Positions 7,642-14,992 of a stretch of DNA of 17,905 nucleotides are shown piece by piece. Each line of letters starts with the position of its first letter. Within the stretch, counting starts at the first letter, position 1. The position numbers were made by a program, and so were the translations under genes. The stretch is from Candidatus Accumulibacter sp. UBA704. Its GTDB lineage: Bacteria > Pseudomonadota > Gammaproteobacteria > Burkholderiales > Rhodocyclaceae. The stretch covers positions 1 to 17,905 of the forward strand of contig DBMG01000069.1 of assembly GCA_002304785.1 (NCBI GenBank). The letters are read 5' to 3'. The notes beneath the pieces are model-generated. The model was given only the letters and a program-made list of their open reading frames with translations. It did not search any database and was not told the DNA's origin.

Positions 7642-8463
7642 CTACCAGGCGCGAATTTCCTCCTGGGCGCAAGGCACCTGGAATACCGCCCTGTCTTCCA
7701 GCCTGACGGCAGTGAGAGGTCCGCCCCACAAGCACCCGGAATCGAGCGCCAGCAGGTTGGGCAGTATCTTCAGCCCCAAAGCCGACCAGTGTCCGGTGAC
7801 CAGAACCGTATCCGCGCTGCGCCTGCCCGGCGCCTCGAACCACGGCACGCATCCCTCCGGAGCATTGTCGATTTCGCCTTTGGCGTGAAAGTCCATGACT
7901 CCGTCGGGCGTGCAGAAACGCATGCGTGTCATGGCGTTGACGACCGCCCGCAGGCGTGGCCAGCCTTGCAGGTCATCCCGCCAGGCGGCGGGTTCGCTGC
8001 CCCACATATGCGCCATGAACTCGCGCCAGTCGGGCGCCCTCAATGCCGCCTCGACCTCGGCCGCGAGGGCCCGCGCCTTGACCACCGTCCATTGCGGCAG
8101 CAAACCGGCATGCACCAGGCAATAAGCGCCCTCGACATGACATAACGGCTGGTGGCGCAACCAGAACAACAGATCCTCGCGATCCGGCGCATTCAGGACA
8201 TCGTCGAAGGTATCGCCCTTGCCTCGCTTCCCGAAGCCTTCCGCCGCCATCAGCAGCGACAGGTCATGGTTGCCCAGCACGGTAACCGCCGAATCTCCCA
8301 GATCACGAACGAAACGCAGGGTTTCCAGCGAACGCGGCCCACGGTTGACCAAGTCGCCGACCAGCCACAGGCGATCAACCGCCGCGTCGAACCGGCAATG
8401 ATCGAGCAGGCGCGAAAACGAGCCGAAACAGCCCTGGATATCGCCGATCGCGTAGGTGGACAT
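7642..8463 (-). CDS. apaH: Symmetrical bis(5'-nucleosyl)-tetraphosphatase
   Basis: 273-residue metallophosphatase that splits diadenosine tetraphosphate (Ap4A) into two ADP and can remove Np4 caps from RNA. PPP-superfamily motifs are in order: GDIQG at 7-11, GDLVNRGP at 36-43, GNHD at 64-67, and a later LVHAGLLPQW. The first motif has Gln where E. coli ApaH has His, a variant I recall as common in this family. The length is near E. coli ApaH (280). It lies 21 bp downstream of the polysaccharide dehydratase gene in the same frame and is probably co-transcribed. The Shine-Dalgarno is poor, suggesting coupling to the upstream gene. Confidence 0.95.
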   Translation of the reverse strand: MSTYAIGDIQGCFGSFSRLLDHCRFDAAVDRLWLVGDLVNRGPRSLETLRFVRDLGDSAVTVLGNHDLSLLMAAEGFGKRGKGDTFDDVLNAPDREDLLFWLRHQPLCHVEGAYCLVHAGLLPQWTVVKARALAAEVEAALRAPDWREFMAHMWGSEPAAWRDDLQGWPRLRAVVNAMTRMRFCTPDGVMDFHAKGEIDNAPEGCVPWFEAPGRRSADTVLVTGHWSALGLKILPNLLALDSGCLWGGPLTAVRLEDRAVFQVPCAQEEIRAW

Positions 8464-8473
8464 GGTTATTGGA

Positions 8474-8493
8474 CTCAGTTGAGCTCAGTTGAG
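8474..8493 (-). repeat. Two tandem 10-bp repeats across a stop codon
   Basis: CTCAACTGAG (minus-strand sense) occurs twice back to back. The first copy (8484-8493) contains the TGA stop of the dehydratase gene, and the second fills half of the spacer before apaH. Each unit is itself an imperfect palindrome (CTCA ... TGAG). Probably a local slippage duplication. Confidence 0.8.
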
Positions 8494-10356
8494 TTGCGGC
8501 GAATATTCCGGGACGAAACGGTGCAGGCGCAGTTTCAGGTCGCTGCTGGTCTCGGGCGCCGGTTCTCTCAGCCAGCTCTCAAGATCGCGCCGCCACTCGG
8601 CGTCCGGCGCCGCCTCCGACATTGCCACGCGCAACTTGGCATGTGGCGTCGGCACGGTCTGTTCGCTGTCGGTCAGAAGTTCCTCATAGAGCTTCTCGCC
8701 AGGCCGCAACCCGGTGAATTCGATCTTGATCTCGTCTTCCGAGAAACCGGACAGGCGGATCATGTCGCGCGCCAGATCGGCGATTCGTACCGGCTCCCCC
8801 ATTTCGAGAACGAAAATCTCGCCGCCCTTGCCCATGAGCCCGGCCTGCAACACCAATTGCGCCGCCTCCGGTATGAGCATGAAATAACGGATGATCTCCG
8901 GATGCGTCACAGTGACGGGTCCGCCGCGCGCAATCTGTTCGCGAAAGGTCGGAATCACTGAGCCGTTGCTGCCCAGCACGTTGCCGAAACGCACGGTGAT
9001 GAAGCGGGTTCCTCCTTCGTCTTCGCACCGTTCTTGCTGCATTGCGGACAGGACACGCTCGGCCAGACGCTTGGTCGCGCCCATGACATTGGTTGGATTC
9101 ACCGCCTTGTCGGTGGAGATCAGGACAACCTTCTCGGTTCCGTAATGCCGTGCCGCTTCGGCCAGCCGTTTCGAGCCGACCACATTGTTTCTGACGGCCT
9201 GCCAGGCATTGTCGCCCTCCATCAAGGGAACATGCTTGTAAGCTGCCGCATGGAACACCACCGACGGATGGTGGTGCGCAAAGATCCAATCCAGCCACGC
9301 CACGTCCTTCACGTCACCGACGATGAAGGCGCACCGGACCTGTGGATACTGCCGCTGGAACTCCTGCTCTACCTGGTACAGGGCGAACTCGGAGATATCG
9401 AGCAGGATCAGCAAACCGGGATTGAACAGGGCCACCTGGCGCGCGAGTTCGGAGCCGATCGATCCGCCGGCGCCGGTGACCAGAACCGTTTTCCCGTCGA
9501 TCCAGGAATGCAGGCCGGCGCTGTCGAGCTCGACCGCATCCCGTCCCAACAAATCCTCGAGTTGCACCTGGCGAATCTTGGAAACCGCCACCTTGCCGCC
9601 CAGCATGTCCTCCAGGCTCGGCACGGTCATCACCGACAACCCGGCCTGGACGGCCAGCTCCATGGTATGGCGGCGCTTCCGCGGCGACGCTTCGGGCATG
9701 GCCACGATCGCCTTCCTGACAGACAGTTTCCCGGCCCATGCCGACAGATCTTCCTGCGGGCCGAGAATCTTGACGCCGTGCAGTTCCTGCCCGGTACGAC
9801 GAGCATCCTCGCTCAACAGGCCAACCACTGACCATTCGGGCGAATGGGCCAGTTCGCGCAGCAGGCGTTCGGCCGCGTCGCCGCAACCCAGTACCAGCAC
9901 CGGTTCCCCGGCAAACATTACCCGTCCATAGAGCGCACGGTCGCGCCAAGCCCGGTAAGCAAACCGACTGCCCCCCATCGCCAGGACCAACAGGACAGGG
10001 TGGAGGATCAGCACCGAACGCGGTACGCCGGGCAGGCGCAGCATGTAGATCGCTGCCGCGGCAACGACCGCGGCCGACGCAACTGCCACGATGATACGAC
10101 GCAGATCCATCAGGCTGGCATAGCGCCAGACCCCGCGATACAGACCGAAAAACCAGCAGGCCGGAGCATAGACGGCGAAGACCGGCAGCAGGGCATGGCG
10201 GGCGCTTTCCATAAGTTCCGCGGGAATATCCAGATTGAAGCGCAGCCAATACGCCATGAACCAGCAGGCCGCCACGGCCACGAGGTCGTGCAGGATGGCC
10301 AGGGAACGTTTTGCCAGCGAATGGGGAATCATCGAAAAATTGCACCGGGGCAGCAT
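8485..10356 (-). CDS. Membrane-bound nucleotide-sugar epimerase/dehydratase (WbpM/CapD type)
   Basis: 623-residue inner-membrane enzyme of surface-polysaccharide synthesis; the family converts UDP-GlcNAc to its 4-keto-6-deoxy product for O-antigen or capsule sugars. Four hydrophobic segments fill residues ~18-130. A first Rossmann-like domain (VLVLGCGDAAERLL, ~153-166) follows, then the catalytic SDR domain with NAD motif TGAGGSIG at 294-301. The catalytic region is LISTDKAVNPTNVMGATK (412-429), where Met425 replaces the usual Tyr of YxxxK and Lys429 is kept. That pattern is typical of large WbpM/PglF-like 4,6-dehydratases. RPGEKLYEELL appears near the C-terminus. The start is uncertain: 10356 is used here, but Met9 at 10332 fits the predicted transcription start better. 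The exact sugar substrate is inferred from family only. Confidence 0.92.
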   Translation of the reverse strand: MLPRCNFSMIPHSLAKRSLAILHDLVAVAACWFMAYWLRFNLDIPAELMESARHALLPVFAVYAPACWFFGLYRGVWRYASLMDLRRIIVAVASAAVVAAAAIYMLRLPGVPRSVLILHPVLLVLAMGGSRFAYRAWRDRALYGRVMFAGEPVLVLGCGDAAERLLRELAHSPEWSVVGLLSEDARRTGQELHGVKILGPQEDLSAWAGKLSVRKAIVAMPEASPRKRRHTMELAVQAGLSVMTVPSLEDMLGGKVAVSKIRQVQLEDLLGRDAVELDSAGLHSWIDGKTVLVTGAGGSIGSELARQVALFNPGLLILLDISEFALYQVEQEFQRQYPQVRCAFIVGDVKDVAWLDWIFAHHHPSVVFHAAAYKHVPLMEGDNAWQAVRNNVVGSKRLAEAARHYGTEKVVLISTDKAVNPTNVMGATKRLAERVLSAMQQERCEDEGGTRFITVRFGNVLGSNGSVIPTFREQIARGGPVTVTHPEIIRYFMLIPEAAQLVLQAGLMGKGGEIFVLEMGEPVRIADLARDMIRLSGFSEDEIKIEFTGLRPGEKLYEELLTDSEQTVPTPHAKLRVAMSEAAPDAEWRRDLESWLREPAPETSSDLKLRLHRFVPEYSPQLN

Positions 10357-10371
10357 CTTGTCATGCCCGAC

Positions 10372-10399
10372 ATTTTACGTTAATCGGCGGGCATTTCAG
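10372..10399 (-). promoter_or_regulatory. Candidate promoter for the polysaccharide dehydratase-apaH pair
   Basis: On the minus strand CTGAAA (10399-10394) and TAAAAT (10377-10372) are separated by 16 bp, a fair sigma-70 match (4/6 and 5/6). The start would be near 10365, only 9 nt before the ATG at 10356 but 33 nt before the in-frame ATG at 10332, which favours the shorter protein. Confidence 0.35.
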
Positions 10400-10433
10400 T
10401 GAGATACGTATTCGCACGGAACCCGTTCGGCTT

Positions 10434-10452
10434 CGAATTACGGCGTAATTCG
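10434..10452. promoter_or_regulatory. 19-bp perfect palindrome in a divergent promoter region
   Basis: CGAATTAC-GGC-GTAATTCG is two perfect 8-bp arms around a 3-bp centre, the form of a dimeric regulator's operator. It sits between the divergent dehydratase and waaC genes, centred about 70 bp upstream of the predicted waaC start and about 78 bp upstream of the predicted dehydratase start. The arms are AT-rich in a GC-rich setting. The regulator is unknown. Confidence 0.5.
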
Positions 10453-10500
10453 GCAAATCCCCGACCAAGCTCACTCCCGACGAAATCGCTACCCGGAGCG

Positions 10501-10506
10501 TATAAT
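10501..10506 (+). promoter_or_regulatory. -10 box of the waaC-waaA promoter
   Basis: A full TATAAT consensus lies 35 bp upstream of the waaC ATG, predicting a start near 10513 and a leader of about 29 nt. No recognisable -35 hexamer lies at 16-18 bp, so the promoter may depend on an activator. Confidence 0.5.
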
Positions 10507-10541
10507 GCGCCCTTCCGCTAGCGCGCCTAATCTTCCTGCCG

Positions 10542-11495
10542 ATGCGCATCCTGCTGGTCAAAACATCATCGCTGGGCGATGTCATACACAACCTACCCGT
10601 CGCCAGCGACCTGCGCCGCCAGTTTCCCGAGGCCGTCATCGACTGGTGCGTCGAGGAATCCTTTGCCGACATTCCGCGCCTGCACCCCGGAGTCGGAACA
10701 GTCGTCCCGGTGGCCATCCGCCGCTGGCGCAAGACGCTGTTCCACGCCTCCACCTGGCAGGAAATCGGGGAATTCAGGAAGCGCCTCGGCCAGACCGCCT
10801 ATGATGCCGTGCTCGATACGCAGGGGCTGATCAAGAGCGCGCTCATCACCTTTCTTGCGCACGGCAGGTGCTACGGCTATGCCGCCGAGGTCGCCCGCGA
10901 ACCGCTGGCGTCCTATTTTTACGACAAGACCTTCGTCATTCCGCCGAATGCCCATGCCGTCGAACGCAACCGCTGGTTGAGCGCCGCCGCCTTCGACTAC
11001 CCGGTGGATCTACCCCTGGACTACGGCATCACCGCACCCGACCTGGCGTTTCCATGGCTGAATTCCGAACGCCATGCCGTGCTGTTGACGGCAACCAGCC
11101 GCGACGACAAATTGTGGAGCGAAGCACACTGGATTGGCGTGGCCCGGCACCTGGTCGACCGTGGAATCACTCCAGTCCTGCCTTCCGGCAACCCAGTCGA
11201 GCGGCAACGCGCCGAGCGCATTGCCGCCGGCGCCCCCGTTTCAATCGCCGCGCCGCCCTTGACGATACGCGAAGTGGCGGCACTGATCGGACACGCCGAT
11301 CTGGCGGTCGGCGTCGATACCGGACTGGTGCACCTGGCGACCGCGCTGAATGTTCCGACCATTGCACTCTACACCGCGACCGATCCGGCGCTGACCGGCG
11401 TCCATGGCACGCGAAACTTCCGCAATCTCGGCGGCCCGGGCCGTGCGCCAGACGTACCCGAAGTTCTGGCCGCCATCGCTCAGGAGTTGCACTGA
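10542..11495 (+). CDS. waaC: LPS heptosyltransferase I
   Basis: 317-residue GT9-family enzyme at the cytoplasmic face of the inner membrane that adds the first L-glycero-D-manno-heptose to Kdo of the LPS inner core. The N-terminus MRILLVKTSSLGDVIHNLP is diagnostic and places the catalytic aspartate at Asp13, the same number as in E. coli WaaC. The C-terminal ADP-heptose-binding domain carries GVDTGLVHLATALNVP. The length agrees with the family (about 320). No Shine-Dalgarno is obvious ahead of the ATG. The stop overlaps the waaA start by one base, so the two core genes are coupled. Confidence 0.95.
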   Translation: MRILLVKTSSLGDVIHNLPVASDLRRQFPEAVIDWCVEESFADIPRLHPGVGTVVPVAIRRWRKTLFHASTWQEIGEFRKRLGQTAYDAVLDTQGLIKSALITFLAHGRCYGYAAEVAREPLASYFYDKTFVIPPNAHAVERNRWLSAAAFDYPVDLPLDYGITAPDLAFPWLNSERHAVLLTATSRDDKLWSEAHWIGVARHLVDRGITPVLPSGNPVERQRAERIAAGAPVSIAAPPLTIREVAALIGHADLAVGVDTGLVHLATALNVPTIALYTATDPALTGVHGTRNFRNLGGPGRAPDVPEVLAAIAQELH

Positions 11496-12769
11496 TGATC
11501 CGCCTGATCTATTCCATGCTGTTCTACCTGGCCCAGCCCCTTGTCTGGATCCGGCTGGCTTGGCGGGCACGCAAGCAGCCCGAGTATCTGCAGCACCTCG
11601 GGGAGCGTTACGGATTCCTCGATCAGGCATGCCCCGACCGTCTGCTGTGGCTGCACGCGGTCTCTGTCGGCGAGACCCGCGCCGCTGAACCGTTGATCAA
11701 GGCGCTGCTCACCGAGTATCCCGATCATTCGCTGCTGATGACGCACATGACGCCGACCGGACGCGCAGTCGGCGGAGAACTGATCGGCAAGTACGGACCG
11801 CGCCTGATCCAAACCTATCTGCCTTACGACCTGCCCGATGCCTGCGGTCGCTTTCTCGACTACTTCAAGCCGCGCCTCGGCCTGCTCATGGAAACCGAGA
11901 TCTGGCCCAACGTGATCGCCGCCGCCAGCCAACGCGAAATTCCGATGCTGCTGGTCAACGCCCGCCTGTCGGCCAAATCACAGCTGGGTTACCAGGGCTT
12001 CCTGCCGCTTATCCGGCCGGCTCTGGAAAAACTTGCAGGCATCGCCGCGCAGACGTCCGCCGACGGGAAACGCCTGAAGTCCATCGGCGCCGGGGAAATC
12101 TGCATCACTGGCAACCTGAAGTTCGACGTCACCCCTGCCCCTGAAAAGCTGCAACTAGGCGCCGAATGGCGGCGGTCGTTCGGCAGGCGCCCGGTGTGGC
12201 TGGCTGCCAGTACCCGTGAAGGAGAGGAGCCGCTCATCCTCGACGCCTTTTCTCGGCTCGATCTACCCGATCTGTTGCTGTTGCTGGTACCACGACACCC
12301 GCAACGCTTCAATGAGGTGGCGGCGATGGTCCAGGAGCGCGGATTGCCATTCTGCAGACGCAGCGAAGGCGGCTTTCCAGGGCCCGAAACACGCGTCTGG
12401 CTGGGTGACAGCATGGGCGAGATGCCCGCCTACTTTGCAGCCGCCGACATCTCGCTGATCGGCGGTACGTTGCTGCCCTTCGGCGGGCAGAACCTAATCG
12501 AGGCAGCGGCCTGCGGATGCCCGGTGCTGGTAGGACCGCACACGTTCAACTTCGCTCAGGCGACCGAAGACGCACTGGCCTGCGGCGCAGCGCAGCGCGT
12601 TTCCGACGCGACCGATGCCGCGGCGGCGATCAAAAGCCTATTGGCAGATAGAAAACTGCTACAGGCGATGCGCGAGTCGGCAGTCAGCTTCAGCCAGGAG
12701 CATCGCGGAGCGACCGCCCGGACGATCGCCCTGGTCAGGAAATCTACTGCGCCTCGAACAACGGGTTGA
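11495..12769 (+). CDS. waaA: 3-deoxy-D-manno-octulosonic acid (Kdo) transferase
   Basis: 424-residue inner-membrane-associated glycosyltransferase that adds Kdo from CMP-Kdo to lipid IVA, the essential first step of LPS core synthesis. An N-terminal hydrophobic segment (residues ~3-20) anchors it. WLHAVSVGE places the likely catalytic base at Glu60, as in E. coli WaaA. METEIWPN, the VPRHPQRF region and GPHTFNF are further family motifs. The length matches E. coli (425). The frame is open far upstream inside waaC, but homology, AGGAG at 11482-11486 and the TGATG junction put the start at 11495. The last 26 bp overlap tolC on the other strand. Confidence 0.96.
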   Translation: MIRLIYSMLFYLAQPLVWIRLAWRARKQPEYLQHLGERYGFLDQACPDRLLWLHAVSVGETRAAEPLIKALLTEYPDHSLLMTHMTPTGRAVGGELIGKYGPRLIQTYLPYDLPDACGRFLDYFKPRLGLLMETEIWPNVIAAASQREIPMLLVNARLSAKSQLGYQGFLPLIRPALEKLAGIAAQTSADGKRLKSIGAGEICITGNLKFDVTPAPEKLQLGAEWRRSFGRRPVWLAASTREGEEPLILDAFSRLDLPDLLLLLVPRHPQRFNEVAAMVQERGLPFCRRSEGGFPGPETRVWLGDSMGEMPAYFAAADISLIGGTLLPFGGQNLIEAAACGCPVLVGPHTFNFAQATEDALACGAAQRVSDATDAAAAIKSLLADRKLLQAMRESAVSFSQEHRGATARTIALVRKSTAPRTTG

Positions 12770-14081
12770 TCTGCTCCAGATCGCTCTCGCCCAGAGTACC
12801 GACTGCCGCCTTCAGCTTGAGCTGCGAAAGCAGCGTATCGAAGCGGGCCTTGGCCAGGTCGCGCTTGGTGACATAGACCTGCTGCTCGGCATTGAGCACG
12901 TCGATATTGATGCGCACGCCGACTTCATAGCCCAGCTTGTTGGACTCCAATGCACTGGTGCTCGATACCAGCGCCGCATTGAGCGCCCGCACCTGCGCCA
13001 GCCCGTTCACCACTCCCAGGAACGATTGCCGCGCTCCAAGCGTTGCCGTACGCCTCGCGCTTTCAAGCCCGGACTGCGCCGCCGAGCGATTGGCAATCGC
13101 TTCGCGAGTCCTCGAATTGACTGCCCCGCCCTGGAAAATCGGAATGGTGAGCTGCAGACCGACATTGCGCACATCGGTTTCCAGGTTGGAATTTCCGGCG
13201 AACGATAGCGCCGCGTTGTTCTGGCCATAGTTGGCCACCGCATCAAGCGTCGGATAATGTCCGGCCCGGATGCGCTCGACCTCCTTGGTGGCAACCTCGA
13301 CGGCCGCCTGTTGCGACTGGACCGAAAAGCTCCCGCTTTCGGCAGCCTCCACCCATCTTTCCATGGCGGCCGGCTGCGGCGGGGACAGCGTCGCATCGGC
13401 GCGCAGCCTGTTCAGTTCGCCAACATCCTTGCCGACCACGACCCGCAGGGCATAGCGCTTGACCTCCAGATCGCTTTCTCCTGCGATCTCCTGGGCGCTG
13501 GCCAGGTCGTATCGCGACTGGGCTTCATGTGTGTCGGTGATCGTGGCGGTACCGACCTCGAAATTCTTCTTCGCCTGTTCCAGTTGCTGCGAGATGGCCT
13601 GTTTGTTGGCGCGCACGGCCTTGAGGTTCTCCTGCGCATAGAGGACGTCGAAGTACGCCTGCGCCACACGCAGGATAAGGTCTTGGGACGCTTGGGCGAA
13701 ATTCGCCTCGGCCTGGACGACCTGCCACTGGGCCTGACCGTACTGAACGATATTCTGCCAGCGGAACAAGGGCTGGGTCAGGCTGACGTTGTACGCGTTG
13801 GTGTTGTATTCCTTGTGTGTCTGCGCCCCGCTATCGACACGGTATTTGTTTTCATTCCACACCGTGTTGGCCGTACCTCCGATCACCGGCAGCAAACCGG
13901 CCAGTCCCTGTGGCAGTTTTTCGCGCCCGGCCTCGGCCGTTGCGCGCGCCGCCGCGTATTGCGCGTCATTGGCCAGAGCTTCGCGGTAGACCTGCAGCAG
14001 ATCGGCAGACAATGCCTGTCCGGAAAGACAAAACATTCCCAGTAGTATCGACAGTCGACTTGCCAGTTGCTTCCGGCGCAT
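12744..14081 (-). CDS. tolC: TolC-family outer-membrane channel protein
   Basis: 445-residue outer-membrane efflux/secretion channel; trimers span the outer membrane and periplasm and join inner-membrane pumps or type I secretion systems. A signal peptide is clear at residues 1-26, with likely cleavage after ALSA and before DLLQVY. The mature chain has the two-fold TolC repeat with long Gln/Glu/Ala-rich helices (such as AQASQDLILRVAQAYFDVLYAQENL) and Tyr/Asn-rich strand segments. TolC-type features such as SLTQPLFR are present. It is shorter than E. coli TolC (493), as I recall for betaproteobacterial members. GAGG five bases before the ATG supports the start. It follows the methyltransferase gene by 30 bp. 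No pump gene lies nearby, so a general-purpose TolC is likely. Confidence 0.93.
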   Translation of the reverse strand: MRRKQLASRLSILLGMFCLSGQALSADLLQVYREALANDAQYAAARATAEAGREKLPQGLAGLLPVIGGTANTVWNENKYRVDSGAQTHKEYNTNAYNVSLTQPLFRWQNIVQYGQAQWQVVQAEANFAQASQDLILRVAQAYFDVLYAQENLKAVRANKQAISQQLEQAKKNFEVGTATITDTHEAQSRYDLASAQEIAGESDLEVKRYALRVVVGKDVGELNRLRADATLSPPQPAAMERWVEAAESGSFSVQSQQAAVEVATKEVERIRAGHYPTLDAVANYGQNNAALSFAGNSNLETDVRNVGLQLTIPIFQGGAVNSRTREAIANRSAAQSGLESARRTATLGARQSFLGVVNGLAQVRALNAALVSSTSALESNKLGYEVGVRINIDVLNAEQQVYVTKRDLAKARFDTLLSQLKLKAAVGTLGESDLEQINPLFEAQ

Positions 14082-14111
14082 GTAGGCCTCGCAGTAGTAT
14101 GACCCGATGAA

Positions 14112-14792
14112 TTAGAACAAGAACTTGCTGGGCTGCTGCGCATTGACCAATGGAGCGACCACAGTCTCGAACAGGTTCACGGTGCTGAAGGCGTTCTCGT
14201 CGGTGCGCTTGACCAGTTGCGCTTCCATGACCGGTTCTTCGCCAACGATGGCGACCAGACGACCGCCGATCTTCAGCTGGCGCAACAGGGTCTCAGGCAG
14301 CACCGGCAACGATGCAGACACGATAATGGCATCGTAGGGTGCATAGAGATCCCAGCCCAGCGCGCCATCGCCCTGATCGACACTGACGTTGGCAACTCCG
14401 GCCCTCTGCAGATTCCTGCGTGCCAGCTCGACGAGTTCCGGATCGATCTCGACGGAATTGACGAATTCGGCCTTGGCCGCCAGCAACGCCGCCATGTAAC
14501 CGCTGCCGGTGCCGATCTCCAGCACCTTGTCGGTGTTCTTGATCGCCAATTCCTGCAAGAAGCGTGCTTCGACCCGCGGCGCGAGCATCGTCTGCCCCGG
14601 TTGCGCATTGGCCTTGAGCGGGATCTCGACGTCGGCAAATGCCAGATCCTTGTGCGCCGCGGGCACGAATTGTTCGCGTTTCACGACGGACAGCAAGGCC
14701 AGTACCCCCGGGTCAAGTACTTCCCAGGGGCGAATCTGCTGCTGGATCATGTTGAAACGCGCTTTTTCGGTATTCATCGCCACGGCTGCCAT
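14112..14792 (-). CDS. PIMT-like protein-L-isoaspartate O-methyltransferase family protein
   Basis: 226-residue SAM-dependent methyltransferase. Classical Pcm repairs isoaspartyl residues in aged proteins. SAM motif I is VLEIGTGSGYMAALLA at 90-105, with SVEIDPELVELARRNL (113-128) and YDAIIVSASLPVLP (153-166) as later motifs. The region matching the classical active-site motif TISxP reads Thr68-Met-Leu-Ala-Pro72, so the conserved serine is leucine. The N-terminus (ARFNMIQQQIRPWEVLD) marks a subfamily I recall beside tolC in betaproteobacteria. Repair activity is therefore uncertain and no symbol is given. GGGGA five bases upstream supports the start at 14792; an in-frame ATG at 14777 is the alternative. 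It heads a probable two-gene unit with tolC. Confidence 0.85.
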   Translation of the reverse strand: MAAVAMNTEKARFNMIQQQIRPWEVLDPGVLALLSVVKREQFVPAAHKDLAFADVEIPLKANAQPGQTMLAPRVEARFLQELAIKNTDKVLEIGTGSGYMAALLAAKAEFVNSVEIDPELVELARRNLQRAGVANVSVDQGDGALGWDLYAPYDAIIVSASLPVLPETLLRQLKIGGRLVAIVGEEPVMEAQLVKRTDENAFSTVNLFETVVAPLVNAQQPSKFLF

Positions 14793-14810
14793 TTCATTCC
14801 CCGTCGGAGG

Positions 14811-14828
14811 GATTCGTCAGGACGAATC
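14811..14828. promoter_or_regulatory. 18-bp dyad in the methyltransferase-tolC leader
   Basis: GATTCGTC-AG-GACGAATC has perfect 8-bp arms around a 2-bp centre. It lies between the -10 box and the ribosome site of the methyltransferase gene, about 18 to 36 bases into the predicted transcript. It could be a repressor operator or an RNA hairpin. Confidence 0.45.
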
Positions 14829-14852
14829 GCTGGTCGCTTAGAAGAGACTGGG

Positions 14853-14858
14853 ATTATA
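14853..14858 (-). promoter_or_regulatory. -10 box of the methyltransferase-tolC promoter
   Basis: On the minus strand this reads TATAAT, a full consensus match, predicting a start near 14846 and a leader of about 53 nt before the ATG at 14792. The -35 region (TGCAGA at 17 bp) is a weak match. Confidence 0.45.
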
Positions 14859-14939
14859 CCTTGCGACGATCGGCCTCTGCATGCCTTGCGATCCGCAATC
14901 CGGGACCGGTCGAATATCGCATTCCTTGGGCGCACAAGC

Positions 14940-14967
14940 GATAACGCCGCTTAGAGGCGGCGTTATC
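14940..14967. terminator. Perfect 11-bp-stem hairpin after the TRAP permease gene
   Basis: GATAACGCCGC and GCGGCGTTATC flank a 6-base loop, starting 25 bases after the TRAP permease stop codon (minus sense). The stem is very stable, but neither strand has a T-tract after it. It may be a transcript-stabilising 3' hairpin or an atypical terminator rather than a classical intrinsic one. Confidence 0.5.
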
Positions 14968-14992
14968 TGAAAGCATCATATTCTTCGAAGTG

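Noticed and set aside
7619..7642. GC-rich inverted repeats between the PfkB kinase and apaH stops
   Set aside because: Several alternative short pairings exist, there is no T-tract on either strand, and one arm runs into the apaH stop codon; too weak to call a terminator.
7642..8463. Apparent loss of a metal-binding His in ApaH (GDIQG instead of GDxHG)
   Set aside because: I recall Gln at this position as a common natural variant among ApaH proteins, and the other metal motifs are intact.
8485..10356. Missing catalytic Tyr in the SDR domain of the dehydratase
   Set aside because: Met in place of Tyr is the known pattern of large WbpM-type dehydratases, so this is not an inactivating change.
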